Positions 19,561 through 31,838 of a stretch of DNA of 64,000 bases are shown here, one piece after another. Both the position numbers and the translations under genes were made by a program. The stretch spans positions 95,747,247 through 95,811,246 of the forward strand of contig CM043954.1 in NCBI GenBank assembly GCA_014529385.2, given 5' to 3'. Numbering within the stretch: position 1 is the stretch's first letter; every line of letters starts with the position of its first letter. The notes beneath the pieces are model-generated. The model was given only the letters and a program-made list of their open reading frames with translations, was not told the origin of the DNA and searched no databases. The stretch comes from Adiantum capillus-veneris (taxonomy: Eukaryota; Streptophyta; Polypodiopsida; Polypodiales; Pteridaceae).

Positions 19561-21378
19561 TCTGTCATAATAACTAATATCTAATTTTGCTAAATAATTT
19601 TCTCATGTTAAAGGGATCATTTGATATGGGGAAGTGCCAGGGGAAAAAAAGCTAGAATATTGGTTAAGCTGGCAGACCAGCCACAGTAAGGATCCAAAGG
19701 AGGGAAAATAGGGATCCAAATGGAGGGCCATCTGAAAAAGAGCAATGTGCAACAATGGTCTTAAAAGACCCTAAGGTTCAACCCATTAAGACTTCCAAAA
19801 TGCTAAGGTTCCAAAATTGAAAGGATGTGTCCAAAGGTCAAACATTAGAGAAATTGGATTCTTTGTGTGTGTCCCAAAAAGTCTTCATGCATCTGTACAT
19901 AGGAGGGGGCGAGCCCTAGTTGTAGGAGATGAGAGAGAAACTCTCTCACCCACACACACAAGCTCCCTTTACACAAAGGGAATGAGGGACACATGTCAGC
20001 TCCCTAGCCCAGATGCCCACAAGGTGTACTCAAATCCTATTGGATGGTCTTGGAGGTGGACCAATGAGAATTAGGCTAGAGTAAATCTAGTTTAATTAAT
20101 TTAAAAACACTTAATAAAAGAGCCAATAAGAATTAAGCTCTCTAGAAGACTATTGGATAGTCTCCCAAGGGGTCCAATGAGCATTCCGCAACCCAATGGC
20201 TTGCCTGATTTCTATTGTCCAGGAGACAAAGGGGTCCAATGAGATTTTAGTTGCATTAATTAATTGCCTAAAGCTCTCACAAAAGAGGAAAGGGGGACAC
20301 ATGTCAGAAGGCTGTCACTTATGCTCCTGAAAACTTATAGGCTGAGCTTGGGGAGGTCCAATGGTGTCTCATGAGCAAATAGCAAGAGGGGTCAACCAAG
20401 AGAGAGGGGGGGATGATTTTCTCAAGGAGTCATTGCATTACACACTCACACTAGTTTGTGTGTGGAGTAAGAAGACTTTCTCTCTGTTCTCAAGCTTTAA
20501 TGGAAAGCTTATCACCTACTCCAAGCTTGTGAGAAGGGAGGCCTAGACCAACAACTCTTGGCTTTGTGATGCAAATCCAACCAAGAGCCAAGCTTCAATG
20601 CATGATCATCTCCTCTAACATGCTAATTACTAAGCTAAGCTATGCTAATATGAGTGATTATGTAAGGAGATGTACATCTTTCTCGTAAGACTACTCCTTC
20701 TTCAATCTACTCTCAGACCTCCCTAGCTCTCACCATCTTCGAAGGTGTGTGAGGTCTTGGGTTTGAGACCGTGAGGGAATTGATGTTGTGTTTAATTTTC
20801 TTAGTGCTTGAAGTTTACATCTTCATTGCACTAGCTACTATTGAAGGAACACAAAGAATTGTATTGTAAAATGTCTCTCTTGATGGGAGAAACCATAATA
20901 CAAAGCCTTTTGGAGGGGGGACCAGCTCCATGCAAATCTAGTCCTCAACTATTGTCAATTGCTCAATTTCTCTCTCTTTTGAAGTATTGTTCATGCTATC
21001 TAACTATGTATTATGCTTTTTGTTGCTCTTTGCACCCAAGCACTCTTGTATTATTAATTGTATGTGAGTAAGTAGAATAGGGATTTTTCAGCTTTGCAGT
21101 GCGCCTGCCTTTGTGCAGTTAACGGGGCATCATCATTGAGAGCTATGGTCTTAATAGTGAAATCCTATGGGGATTGCCTATGGCTTAACCACTATTGAGC
21201 TATAAGAAGCTTGACAAGATCCGGTGTTGTTTTGGTGTTGAACGACCCTCTCTTCTATTCCTTGCAAATAATGGTATTCGATCCACAGGTAGAGTATCTT
21301 GAGTGCTTTTTCTAAAGGGGTAAAGAGGAGTAGCAACTAGGGCTTGAAGTGCCAAAGTAAACCTAAAAGCTGTTAGAT
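19561..21378 (+). other. Upstream region of the following Ty3/gypsy element, no gene
   Basis: Non-coding. CCAATGAGAATTAG-like phrases (20063, 20121, 20175, 20230) and two GGGACACATGTCAG stretches (19985, 20293) recur. CATCATTGAGAGCTATGG at 21130 resembles a decayed iMet-type primer site, so an LTR may end near 21125. I could not match an LTR to sequence after the element, so this is tentative. Confidence 0.35.
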
Positions 21379-21379
21379 T

Positions 21380-22610
21380 TGTTGATAGTAAAGAGAGTGA
21401 AATTAGTGTTGATAACTTTGATTTTGCTAATGAGCAGGCTACTAATTATGCCCCAATGCTTGTTAACTATCTTGTTTGTAGGCTTCAACAAGCCATGGGC
21501 AATCCATCCCTCCAAAGTGAAGTGCAACGACAGCTTCGTGCTCATGGGATTCTCCAAGCTCCCCACCATGACAAGAGAGCACTTAGGAAACCTCCTTGCA
21601 AGACTTTCAAAAGAGGCCTCTCTCCGATTCAGGAAGAAGAAGAGGATCCATATGAAGGGCTCAGAAATTTTCTCCTTGATGACGCATCTCCTTCTTAAAG
21701 AAGAATTCAAGAGCCCCCACCGAAGGAGCAAGAAAGAAATGAGTGTCCTGCCACCTTGGTGGAGATGGCTCCACAAAGACGGCAGGCTAAATGCTCTCCA
21801 TCACCTCCAAAACGGAGAAGACTATCGCATACTTCTCCACACCATACTTCAAAGAGGGATAACAAAAAGCAAGAGAAGAAAAAGGCAAAAAAGAGGACAC
21901 CCTCTTCTCCATCTTCTTCATCCTCTTCCTCTTATGAAAGTGATGGTGAAGACAAAGAAGATCAAGGCAAGAAAAAGGCGAGAAAGAGGTCACCCTCTTC
22001 TCCATCTTCCTCCAATTCTTCACCTTCTGAAGAAAGTGATGGTGCAACCTTTGAACCATCAAAAACAAGAGGCCATAGGAAATCCTATGCCATGTGGAAG
22101 AGGTCATCCAAGCTCAAGAAGTTCAAAGAGGGAGGGAAGAGCATCTCTTTCCTTACCTTTGATGTCACCTTTGGTGCTATGGAAAAGTATTAGCCTTTAT
22201 CCAACAGTTCCATGCGGCGTTTGGAGATGAGGGCTTCCCGGAGTCCTCTAAGCTACAACATGTAGCTATGCACTTTCAAAAGTCCGCTAGACAATGGTGG
22301 TCTAGCCTACGAGCCAACGATGAAGCTCCACGAACATGGAAAGCTTTGAGAGCTTCCATTATGAAGCAATAGACAAAGTACTCACCGAATGGAGAATCTT
22401 GAAGCTCTCTCCCTACGAATCCATTCACAAATATGTAGAAACGTTTTGGGACTTACAACTGAAATCCACCGTCTTTAAGAAGTTGGATTTTGGAGAGCAA
22501 AAGCAACAATTTTGTGCGGGCTTAACTGAAGAAATGGTGGAGTATGTCAACTCCCAAAGGCCACGCACCATATCGGCGGTTATACACCATACTATGGTGG
22601 CTTCTTGAAT
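21380..22610 (+). pseudogene. gag of Ty3/gypsy element (19.5-25 kb)
   Basis: One frame reads through 21380-21698 (NYLVCRLQQAMGNPSLQSEV, then an acidic stretch), has a TAA at 21696, and continues at 21756-22193 as a Lys/Ser/Pro-rich domain with two SPSSPSSS-type blocks. A frameshift near 22192 leads into the capsid core (HFQKSARQWWSSLRANDEAP). A TAG at 22370 is followed by a shift to 22336-22608, which ends YVNSQRPRTISAVIHHTM. The RQWW and W...L...I pattern is typical of Retrotrans_gag. A longer frame (21379-22230) overlaps on the same DNA but lacks these features. Confidence 0.65.
21881..22066 (+). repeat. 93-bp in-frame duplication within gag
   Basis: AAAGGC...CACCCTCTTCTCCATCTTC recurs 93 bases later, which adds 31 codons of Lys/Ser-rich sequence without shifting the frame. 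Copies differ by several substitutions. Confidence 0.75.
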
Positions 22611-22612
22611 CA

Positions 22613-23280
22613 ATTTCCAAACGGGGGCTAAAAGAAATTCTAAGCCCACAGAAAACAAGGGTTCCAATGAGCCTAAGGGGAAGGACAATGTCCAAAAGTC
22701 TCCTAAGGGAAACTCCAACAAAGCTAAAGAGAAGGGAGTTTACAAAGGAAAAAATAAACTCTCTACTTAAGAGCTTGAGCATTATCGCAAGGATAACCAC
22801 TGTTTCAAGTGTGGTGAGCAAGGGCATGCGTACCGTGCTTGTCCCCAAAGGAACAACCCCCATGAACCTCCTAGAGCTACCTTGGTCGAAATCCAAGAGG
22901 AGGAGACTCACCACAAAGGATCTCCTCTATGCCATGCTTGGGGAAAGGTAAGAGAACATGATGCTTTTATTCTCTTTGACCCTGGTTCTACTCACAATTT
23001 CATATCTACAGAGTTGGCCATCAAGCTAGGCATACAAGCTTATGAGATGGAGATGTCCTACCCACAAATGGTGCTTTCAAGGGGCAAGAAGCTTCAGTCA
23101 CTCCCTTAATCGATAAATTGAGGCTCCATGTTCAAAGCTATGTGGACAAAGAGGACTTCTTTATCTCTCCTCTCAAGCATGAGGATGTAATCCTAGGGGC
23201 AGCATGGTTTGATCGCATGGTTGCCAATGTTAAATTCCTGAACGGAGAATCTCCTTTAGGTTTAGGGAAAAACATATGTA
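22613..23280 (+). pseudogene. Nucleocapsid zinc knuckle and retropepsin
   Basis: CFKCGEQGHAYRAC near 22802 is an intact CX2CX4HX4C knuckle, which binds RNA in Gag. About 45 codons later FILFDPGSTHNFIS marks the protease active site. The usual D-S/T-G is D-P-G here, which should disable cleavage. VILGAAWFDRM (about 23190) is the conserved ILG block. Stops at 22768 and 23107 and frame changes interrupt it. Confidence 0.7.
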
Positions 23281-24330
23281 CATAGATGCTAAGGAAATGG
23301 ATAACACCATACCCATTGTACATATGCAAGCTTTCAATAAGTCAATAACAAGCTCTATTTCCGTGTACATGATTTTTGTTAAAGACTCTAAAAATGAACC
23401 TAATGTTTTAGCAAAAGAAAATATACACAATCAAAAGGAATTAGAATTATCCAATTCTTTCAAGGGGTTTACAGATGTATTTATTGACGACATCCCTAGG
23501 CAATGATGACCATGCAATTGAACTTCTTCCAAGAAGTTCACCACCTAACAAACCTCCTTATAGAGTTTCTCAAGCTCAACAAGAGGAGATTATGTGGCAA
23601 GTGCATGAGTTAGTTGAGAAGGGCATCGTTAGGCCTAGCTCATCTCCATTTTGTTCTCATGTGCTATTAGTGCAAAAGAAAGACGGCACATATCATATAT
23701 GTGTCGACTATAGAGCACTAAATAGGATCGCTATCAAGAATAGGTTTCCCGTTCCACGGGAAAAAGACCTATTTGCTAAGCTACAAGGGTCCACCTACTT
23801 TAGTAGCATTGACCTAAAAAGTGGCTATCATCAAATAAGGATAGTTGATCAAGACATTGTGAAGACCGCATTTTGCACTATGTTTGGTCTTTACGAATAC
23901 ATTGTCATGCCTTTTGGCTTGACCAATGGTCCAGCACATTCAACTGCTTGATGGAGAAGCTATTCAGGCCTCACCGAACCTTTACTAGAGCGTTCTTTGA
24001 TGATATCATCATCTACTCTAATTCATTAGACAAACACAAGCAACACCTCCAAGTAATATTTCAAGTTTTAAGAGAGAATTAACTTTATGTTAATCGAAAA
24101 AAAAAGTGAATTTTTCTTACAAGAGATTCAGTATTTAGGTCACATTATCCCTCAAGATGGCATCCAAATGGATCTATCAAAATTAGAGGTAATAAAAGGA
24201 TGGCCAAAACCAAGGAATCTTCATAAACTAAGAAGCTTTTTCCTGGACTTGAGTGGACAAATTAAGATGAAAAATACTTTTCAAAGGTTAGAAATTAATA
24301 TTAATGACATTATCCAAATATTATAAGATC
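23276..24330 (+). pseudogene. Reverse transcriptase of Ty3/gypsy element
   Basis: RT blocks appear in order: [49 protein letters not shown] (first catalytic Asp), [15 protein letters not shown], then in a second frame MEKLFRPHRTF and AFFDDIIIYSN (the YxDD-type box as FFDD), then FLQEIQYLGHIIPQDG and VIKGWPKPRNLHKLRSF. Frameshifts lie near 23505 and 23935 and a stop near 24080. After RSF the sequence becomes unrelated, which is the start of the deletion. Confidence 0.8.
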
Positions 24331-24424
24331 ACGCACTTGCACATGATGCACAACTTTTTTGCATCAGGGCATTGAAAGGGAGAGCATGATGGGGTGCATA
24401 AAGTTGTCAAGAGAACCCTAGCAC

Positions 24425-25125
24425 ATGAGAAATTACATTATCCATACGTCTATAGGAAAGGCACCCTTTGAGGTAGTTGAAGGGAGAACCAAGCTCCTAT
24501 TGATAGTCAAGACACTGAGAAAGAGTTTTGCTACCGATGATGAGTGTAGTAGAGATCTTAAAGAATATTTTCAGAAGATCAAAGAAGCTATAATCATCAC
24601 ACAACATGAGCAAAAGGCGGATGATGATAAGCATGAATGATTCTTGACCTTCAAAGAAAATGATTGGGTATTGCTTCAGTTTCCAAAAGCATACCTACAC
24701 TGCGGGCAAGGGAACACAAGGATGCCCAATGGGTCACCATAAATATATGCTAAGTTAGAAAAAAGATATTATTGTCCATTTCAAATTCTTAAACCTATTA
24801 CTAAAATGCTGATAATTTAAGATTACAAAGTACCTGGCGCATTCATAATGCTTTTCATGTGAGCCTCTTGAACCCTTATAAGGGCAAGCCACCAAAAGAA
24901 CCAGTAATTGAAGAACCACCCAAGTTTTAGGGTTAAGAAGATATTTTGCAACCAAAGAGTATCCTACAACATCAAGACAAGGTTTCAAGAAGTGGTAAGA
25001 CTACTAGACGATATCTTGTCAAATTTAAGAATTATCGTTTTGAAGATGTAAGGTTGATGCAAGACATCCAACTAAAGGATAATGTAAACCTTGCAAATAC
25101 TTACAATGACTCCTATCAAAGGTAA
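24425..25125 (+). pseudogene. Integrase C-terminal end with chromodomain-like tail
   Basis: HTSIGKAPFEVVEGR (24440-24490) matches the end of the integrase core (the S/G-x-x-PF-E-V/I-V-x-G block). Then come a KAYLHCG-type GPY/F region with PFQILKPITK (about 24780) and, after stops, SRSGKTTRRYLVKFKNYRFED (24985-25045), which has the YLVKFK-Y pattern of a chromodomain. The DDE core is deleted. Confidence 0.6.
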
Positions 25126-26035
25126 GAATAGCATATGAACAAGTATATTTATAAATAATTTTATCTTGTTTTAACTCTTAAGACTTATTTTAAATGTTTA
25201 TAAGTTTTAAGTGTATGCGTACCATAAATCAAGCTTGTGGAAACTTAGTCTCTCAAGCATCTATTACACCTTGCCTATCTACTATGAAAGATGACCAAGG
25301 CTAAATAAAGACATGCTTGTGACAGTTAAGCCTTCCAAGCACCAAGTGGAGTTAGTCACCACTGTGAAAGAATGTTGACAGGTAAGAACAATGTCGTGAG
25401 CTTTGTGGGCACGGGGTGAAACATGCAAATATTCCTACAGATTTGTGGTTTTGCCAAACTTTTGAATAATGTTAATAGCGGTTATTTCAACAAGAGGGCA
25501 GAGATATATCCTTTATGTGGGCTTTTAGACCAAAAGGGCTCCAGATAGGGCATGACGACACGGTGGCAAGTGAGGAATTTTTTCAAGGTGATGGTTCTTG
25601 GGTTGGATATGTAGAGCTTGAAGTGCTGAAGGAACATGTAAAGATGGATGGGCAAATGGAGCTCTAGATTGCAAGATATTTGAGTTTGAAGTTGGAAGTG
25701 ATTGTAGATCCCATACGGATAGGCCAAGTGATGCTAGGTGCTCTGGGACAGTTTGGAGCTATGGGTGTGTAGTACTCAATTTATGGAGTATGTCCGTCTG
25801 TTCAGATCGCCAATCGGAGTCTTGGATGCCAAGGTACGGCCGGTTGAAGTTTTGTCGGGGCTAGGTTTGTGCCCGTTTGGTCGCCTCGATAGATGTGCTA
25901 TCTGATGATTTTGGAGCTTTGCAAGGATTGTATCATTCTATGTGGTGTATGGAGCTAACAAAAAGTAACAGCATCTCAAATGGATTTCAGACGGGCAAGT
26001 TGCTTGGTGTTGAAGTTTCTACCAAGTAAAGGGGG
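25126..26035. other. Non-coding, partly LTR-related
   Basis: No coding frame. From about 25740 to 26000 the sequence is distantly similar to 55060-55340 (GGGGCTAGGTTTGTGCCC versus GGGGCTGGGTCTGAGCCC, and the GATCGCCAATC versus GATTGCGAATC context). A purine stretch ends at 26035. Confidence 0.4.
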
Positions 26036-26605
26036 TGTGATGACAGATAGAATTTTCTTTGTTTTGAGTGCATCAGTTGACCAGCCAGGCAAAGTTGGAT
26101 TGGGGTAGTGCTTGCCCAAAATGGAGTCTAGAACCCGGCCTGTGCACATGACTTTACAGCTTGTCGATTGGGTCCTCAAGCCTCAAATGGCAGGGCTTGG
26201 AAGCTGCAAGCGAAAGGTCTAAAGGAGATAAAAAATTCCCTTAAAAGTTTTGGAGGCCTTTTGAGGCCCAGGCAGTGAGGGGGCGCCCCGTGGCAAGGGA
26301 GCAATCCCATATGCACACATGGGCAATTAGATGGTGGATTATATATGCTGCAAGCGGCCCCCCGCCAATAGGCATCACAAGATCATGGTGAGCTCATTGA
26401 GCTAAGTGGCGATTGCTCCTTGCCCTCGAACTCTGCGCGTGGCCCAGGGCAAGGGCCTAGTTTTTTACAGTTTTCGGGGGGGACAATTTTGGGAGAGCTC
26501 TTTGGGAGAGCCAAGGAAGAATAGGAAGCAGGTTGTGTTTTGGAGAGCGGGAGGAGCATGCAGAAGAGGAGAAGGAAAGGTATTTCTAAGAAGTCATGTA
26601 AAAGA

Positions 26606-26659
<54 letters not shown>

Positions 26660-27150
26660 CCCCCCCCCCCCCCCCGTAGGACCTTGAAGCAACAAAGGAG
26701 GAGGTCGTGGGGGGAAGCAGTGGATGGGAGCTTGGCTCCATATTTCTCTCTCACTTTCTTGGGGGGAGAAAGGAAGGAAAGAAGGAATTTTTTATCAGCA
26801 AGCTTCTCTCAAAAATGGTCTAGCACTGGGCTCAAGAGCAAAGGAACAATATAGGGTGAGTGTTTTTCTTGGCAATTACGGATTGTTTCCATCGGAATTG
26901 GGTTATCTGAATAGGGGATTTCAAATCAATAGGCATACCAACATTGACGTATGCAACCGATTTGTATCAAGGGTTCTAGATATTTGTTTAATGGAAACAT
27001 CTTTTGAATTCTAGCTCAATTAAGTGTTAATATCTATTCTAAGTTGGATTTTAGCCATTAACTCTATTTCGATCTGTGATATTCTCTTGCAATTCTCTCT
27101 AAGTGTCTCTATATCATCTAATTAACACTAAGTTGGCCCTAACACACTAG
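26036..27150 (+). repeat. Candidate solo or 3' LTR
   Basis: It begins TGTGATGACAG right after AAGTAAAGGGGG (purine tract), a common gypsy LTR start. A TTATATATGC box lies at 26338. The right end is uncertain. No partner LTR is found in the window. Confidence 0.35.
26608..26675. repeat. (CT)n followed by 19 C
   Basis: A CT run from 26608 to 26656 passes directly into a C19 homopolymer (26657-26675). Confidence 0.95.
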
Positions 27151-28002
27151 TTTTGCTTGGTTTACACCTCGACTACTTCTCCGTCTATAGCCAGAAGCCC
27201 GATGCTTTCTCGATCGACCATGGAGAAACGCGCACTCCGACAACGGATCCTCTACCCAAAGCAGCACCACTAGCTATGACTTTATTTTTCCTACCTTATA
27301 ATCGAGGAAGACTATGATTTCAAGAAATGCTTGCATCTAAACCAAGAGTCCTACAAAAAATGTAGTAGACATGCTTGCAAGGTATATAAACACAAGCCTT
27401 TGCACCTCGTTTGAAAAAGTCCTCACAAGTCATGAGCATGACAAAACCTTGTAATTTTTTTGGCTGCTCAATATAATCCACTCACAATTATGAGTTTTGC
27501 ACAAAAAAGAAGTCCTCACAAGTACACCGTGGAAATTGACCTTTAGTGATAGAGTATGAGATGCCGCGTGCCTTAGACCCCTCAATTTTCAAAAAGAAAA
27601 CATGCACTTCATGTGGAAATATTATGCTCTCTCAAAGAACTTCTCTATGAAGCTTCCCAAGTTTCATCAAAGGGGGTTTCGTCCAAGTTTTTTCGAAGGG
27701 GGTTTTCCGCCATCGTGTTTGGAAGCTCAACTGCACTACAAAGAAAGAGGTAAACACAAAACAAAGCACATCTCGCCTCTTTCCCTTTTGTTTTCTACTA
27801 CACACACACACACACACATGGATAAATACAAAAAATAGAGAAAATAGAGAATCCATAACATACCTCGTTCATTTGGAAATGGTTGCTTTGCACGGCTTGT
27901 TTGAAATGGTTGCTTTGCTATGAGAGAGAGAAAGCGGTTGCATTGCTAGGGATTGCTTTGCTCGGCTTGTTTGGATAGAATGTTAGATAGAAATGTTAAA
28001 TA
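27151..28002. other. No gene seen
   Basis: Short frames only. A small (AC)n tract lies at 27799-27819. The end (27880-27990) repeats GGTTGCTTTGC three times before the GA tract. Confidence 0.5.
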
Positions 28003-28004
28003 AA

Positions 28005-28045
<41 letters not shown>

Positions 28046-28217
28046 TAAATTTAAATAGAGGGAGATAAATGGAGGAGGATAAATAGAGAGAGAGGAGAAG
28101 GGAAATAGATAGAGAGGGAGAGAAATTAAAAGAAAGAGAGAGAGAGATAGATAAAGAGAGTGAGAGAGAAAGAGGGCTAGAGGTAGATAAAGAGAGAGAT
28201 AATTAATGAGAGGGAGA

Positions 28218-28262
<45 letters not shown>

Positions 28263-28278
28263 TTAATGAGAGGGAGAT

Positions 28279-28328
<50 letters not shown>

Positions 28329-28439
28329 GAGAGAAAGAGGAAGAGAATTAATGAGAGGGAGATAAATGTAGAGAGAGAGAGAGAGAACGAGAGAAAGAGG
28401 GAAAGAGAGGGATAGGGATAGATAGAGAGAGACAAAGAG

Positions 28440-28488
<49 letters not shown>

Positions 28489-28607
28489 GGGGGGGGGAGG
28501 GAGAGATAGAGAGAAAGAAATAGGGAGAAATAGAGAGAAAGGAAAGATGGAGAGAGAGATAGGAAAGTGGGGGAGATAGAGAGAAAGAGAGAGAGAAAGA
28601 GGGAGAT

Positions 28608-28656
<49 letters not shown>

Positions 28657-28710
28657 AAGAGAGACAGATAGGGAGAAAGAGAAATTATAGGGATAGATAG
28701 CAATAGAGAG

Positions 28711-28753
<43 letters not shown>

Positions 28754-28915
28754 ATGAGAGGGAATGAGAGAGAGAGAGAGAGAGAGAGAGATGGGTTGGG
28801 ATAGAGAGAAAGAGAAAGAGGGAGAGATAGAGAAAGAGAGGGAATGAGAGAGAGAGAGAGAGAGAGAAGAGAGAAAGATAGAAAGATAGGGATAGATAGA
28901 AATAGAGAGGATGGG

Positions 28916-28951
<36 letters not shown>

Positions 28952-28980
28952 TATAGGGTTAGATAGAAATAGAGAGGATG

Positions 28981-29068
<88 letters not shown>

Positions 29069-29094
29069 AAGAGAGAGATAGGGAGAAGAGAGGG

Positions 29095-29134
<40 letters not shown>

Positions 29135-29460
29135 TGAAAGAGAGGGAGGGGGAGAGAGAGAGAGGGGGGGGGGGGGAGGGAGGAAGAGAGAAAGAGAGAA
29201 AGGAAAGAGGGAGATAGAGAGAGAGAGAGAGGGAGAGAGGGAGAGATGGAGAGAAAGAGAGGGAGAGAGATAGAGGGAAAGAGAGAGATAGGGAGAGAGA
29301 AAGAGAGAGAGAAGAGAGAAAGAGAGATAGGAAAGAGGGAGAGAAAGAGAGAGAGATAGAGAGGGAGAGATAGAGAGAAAGAGGGAAAGAGAGAGATAGG
29401 GAGAAAGAGAGAGAGAAGAGAGAAAGAGAGATATAAAAGAGGGAGAGATAGAGAGAAAGA

Positions 29461-29511
<51 letters not shown>

Positions 29512-29539
29512 GAGGGAGAGAGAGAGAGAGAGAGGGGGG

Positions 29540-29607
<68 letters not shown>
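28003..29607. repeat. 1.6-kb compound purine tract (GA)n with G and TA runs
   Basis: Almost pure A/G on the plus strand. GA runs alternate with GGGAGATA, GAAAGAGG and GATAGATA-like units. It includes G20 (28478-28497), a G13 run (about 29164-29176) and (TA)n at 28985-29024. Long Ser/Leu-rich open frames on the minus strand (27983-28435, 28263-28703, 29016-29660) are composition artefacts. Confidence 0.95.
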
Positions 29608-29608
<1 letters not shown>

Positions 29609-29659
29609 TTCTATTATCGTCCTCGGAGGTCAAATATGACCTATGGGGCCAAATGAACA

Positions 29660-31838
29660 TGTCACGTGGTGTGAGTGGAGGTCATAAGTGACTCTCGATG
29701 CTCAAAAATGGCTGAAATGAGCGTCGCAATAGAGTCCACATCGTGGTTGGGAGAGGAAGGTATGTAGGGAGAGCTCATTGCTGAATGTATGGGGAAAAGA
29801 GGACCTAATGTGGTCAAAAGCTGAGCACTCAAGTAGTGTGTGGTACTCACTCTCTCGCACTTGACGAGGGCATAAGATGCAAAGTCGATGAGACTCCACG
29901 CCAATGTCCCAACATCCTGTCTCGTAGCGTAGAGAATGGGAGCTAAGACGAATGGAGGCAATGGTGCAGATCGCACTCAACGGGATGGGCTCGAGGATGT
30001 AGGGATGGGTTCGGTTACCTCGTTCGGAGAAGAAGAGAGATTTGTAGTTTGGGGCAATGTGTGTGGTATAATGGCTAAAGCGAGAACCTCCTGATTTCTC
30101 CCAAGCCGTGATACATTGGCGTTGTAAGAAGGCCTCATTAACTTGGGAGTCGATCGACGCATCCTTGAACAAGTGGCATGCATCCTCCAAACCATTTCTT
30201 GATGTCGAGCATCCACCCCGAACTTAGTATTTTGCTCTTGCATGTCTTTTGGACCTTTTGACTTGCTTCATATGCATGTACTCCACAACCCTTTGCATGC
30301 CCAAGACCTTAATGGAAAGCGATCCGGACTCAAGAAGTAAGAGCATGTAGGGTTTTTGTGTCTTGACTTGGAGAAAGTTGGTGAGAAAACGCTTTTGAAC
30401 ATTCTCAAACTCTTTCCAAGTAGACTTCCCGATGCTTTCACCCCACACCTCCACTCCATAAAGAAGCACCGGTGTCACCAATGTGTCAAGTTACTTTTTG
30501 AGAGCCCAACACTTTATCTCTCCAGCATTGCACATGTTCTCAAATGCATAATAATTCCTCTTTCCGGCTTCCAAGCGACGCATTGCACAATCCTTCCATT
30601 TATGATTGGATGGAACCTCAAGGCCAAGGTACTTGAAGTGATCTACCACTTCAAGTTGCTCATTGTATCACGTCACGATTTGTCATAAAATACTTCACAT
30701 GATTTTATGATCATTTTATGATGGTATACTAACGTGTGTGATGGTCTTCATGTGAATCATCGATGTATAGATGATAAGATTTACCAAGCCATTATCTTCT
30801 GACTAGTCATTGTCTTTGATTTTCATCATTGAGGGTCTTTACGAGCATAACCTTGGTTTTGGATCCATTCACGATCAGCCCGCTATGTAGGCAAAAGCGT
30901 TCCAAGACACTCATAAGCTTTTGTGCATCTTCTAAGGTATGCGCCAAGAGCACTACATCATCGGCATAAAGCAAAAGCATGATCACCGCATTTCCGATCT
31001 TAACACCTCTTCTATGCCTTCTTGCTGCATAAAATCAAGAACCATGCATTCCAATTCATCGATGAGTAGCCCAAAGAGAGTTGGGGAAAGTGGGCATTCT
31101 TGTTTGACACCAATGGTGCTTGCAAAAAATTCTGAAATTCCTTCCCCCATACGTAATCGACATATCACTTTTTGGTAGATGCAAAAGACTACATGCATAA
31201 ATTCTCTTGGCACTTGAAGGCTTTGCATACGTCTCCAAAGATTTCCTCGCGGTACCATGTAAAAGGCTTTTTTGAAATCCACAAAGCAACAATATAACTT
31301 TTTCCTTTCAATCGAGACGCTTCCATAAGAACTCGAAGAGTGACAAGGTGATCAATAGTGCTATGATGCTGTCAAAAACCTGCTTGGCCAAGCGCATGTT
31401 TGCCATTCTTTTTAGCCCATTCACTTATCTTCATCTCCATGATACATCCAAATAACTTTGCCATCAAAGAACCAACCATTATACTGCGATAGTTGTTCAC
31501 ATTGTTTACATCTCCTCCTTTGTGCAAAGGTTTGATCCAATTTTCACTCCAATCATGAGGCATGCCATGCTGAAGTGCAAGGTTAAACATATCACATATC
31601 CAATATCGTGTTTTCTTGCTTGTCCATTTAATCATTTCAGCCTTGACACCTTGAAGGTCCTTTGCCTTGTGAGTAGCAAGTTTCTCAAGCGCATGGCATA
31701 CATCTTCAATGGTAAAGAAGGGAGACATAAACGAAAGGGAGCTACAACACTCCATCTTATCAACATTGGGTTGCTCATACATGTTCTTGCAATGCATATA
31801 CATATCCTCAAGAGTCAAGTCACCAAAGCTCTCAACAC
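29660..31838 (-). pseudogene. LINE reverse transcriptase and C-terminal region (3' half of split LINE)
   Basis: Minus-strand order: WIKPLHKGGDVNNVNNYRSI (RT block 1, about 31520), DFKKAFYMVPRGNLW (block with the first catalytic Asp, 31240-31282), GVKQECPLSPTLFGLLIDEL (about 31075), then in another frame LLYADDVVLLAHT at 30935-30985 (catalytic YADD). It continues with LLYGVEVWGESI (about 30460), and a C-terminal Cys/His segment, CILCPRQVRESEYHTLLEC, near 29850. This is the layout of plant LINE ORF2. Stops and frameshifts break it into 31372-31818, 30983-31282, 30224-30481 and 29702-30190. Its 3' end abuts the GA tract. Confidence 0.85.

Larger units (their letters stand above)
21379..25125 (+). 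mobile_element. Ty3/gypsy element with chromodomain remnant, internally deleted
   Basis: Order on the plus strand: gag (21380-22610), zinc knuckle and protease (22613-23280), reverse transcriptase (23276-24330), integrase C-terminal end and chromodomain-like tail (24425-25125). RNase H and most of the integrase are missing between 24260 and 24425. The gag-PR-RT-INT order is that of Ty3/gypsy. The chromodomain-like end suggests a chromovirus, a lineage that targets heterochromatin. Many stops and frameshifts show it is dead. Confidence 0.75.

Noticed and set aside
19561-21125. 5' LTR matching 26036-27150
   Set aside because: I found no base-level similarity between the two stretches, so they cannot be called a pair for the 21.4-25.1 kb element.
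21379-22230. 283-codon plus-strand frame
   Set aside because: It overlaps the gag frame, whose conserved and acidic/basic domain order is clear; this frame lacks any family pattern.
27983-29660. Three long Ser/Leu-rich minus-strand reading frames (146-214 codons)
   Set aside because: They are translations of the purine tract; dinucleotide repeats stay open in every frame and encode low-complexity strings.
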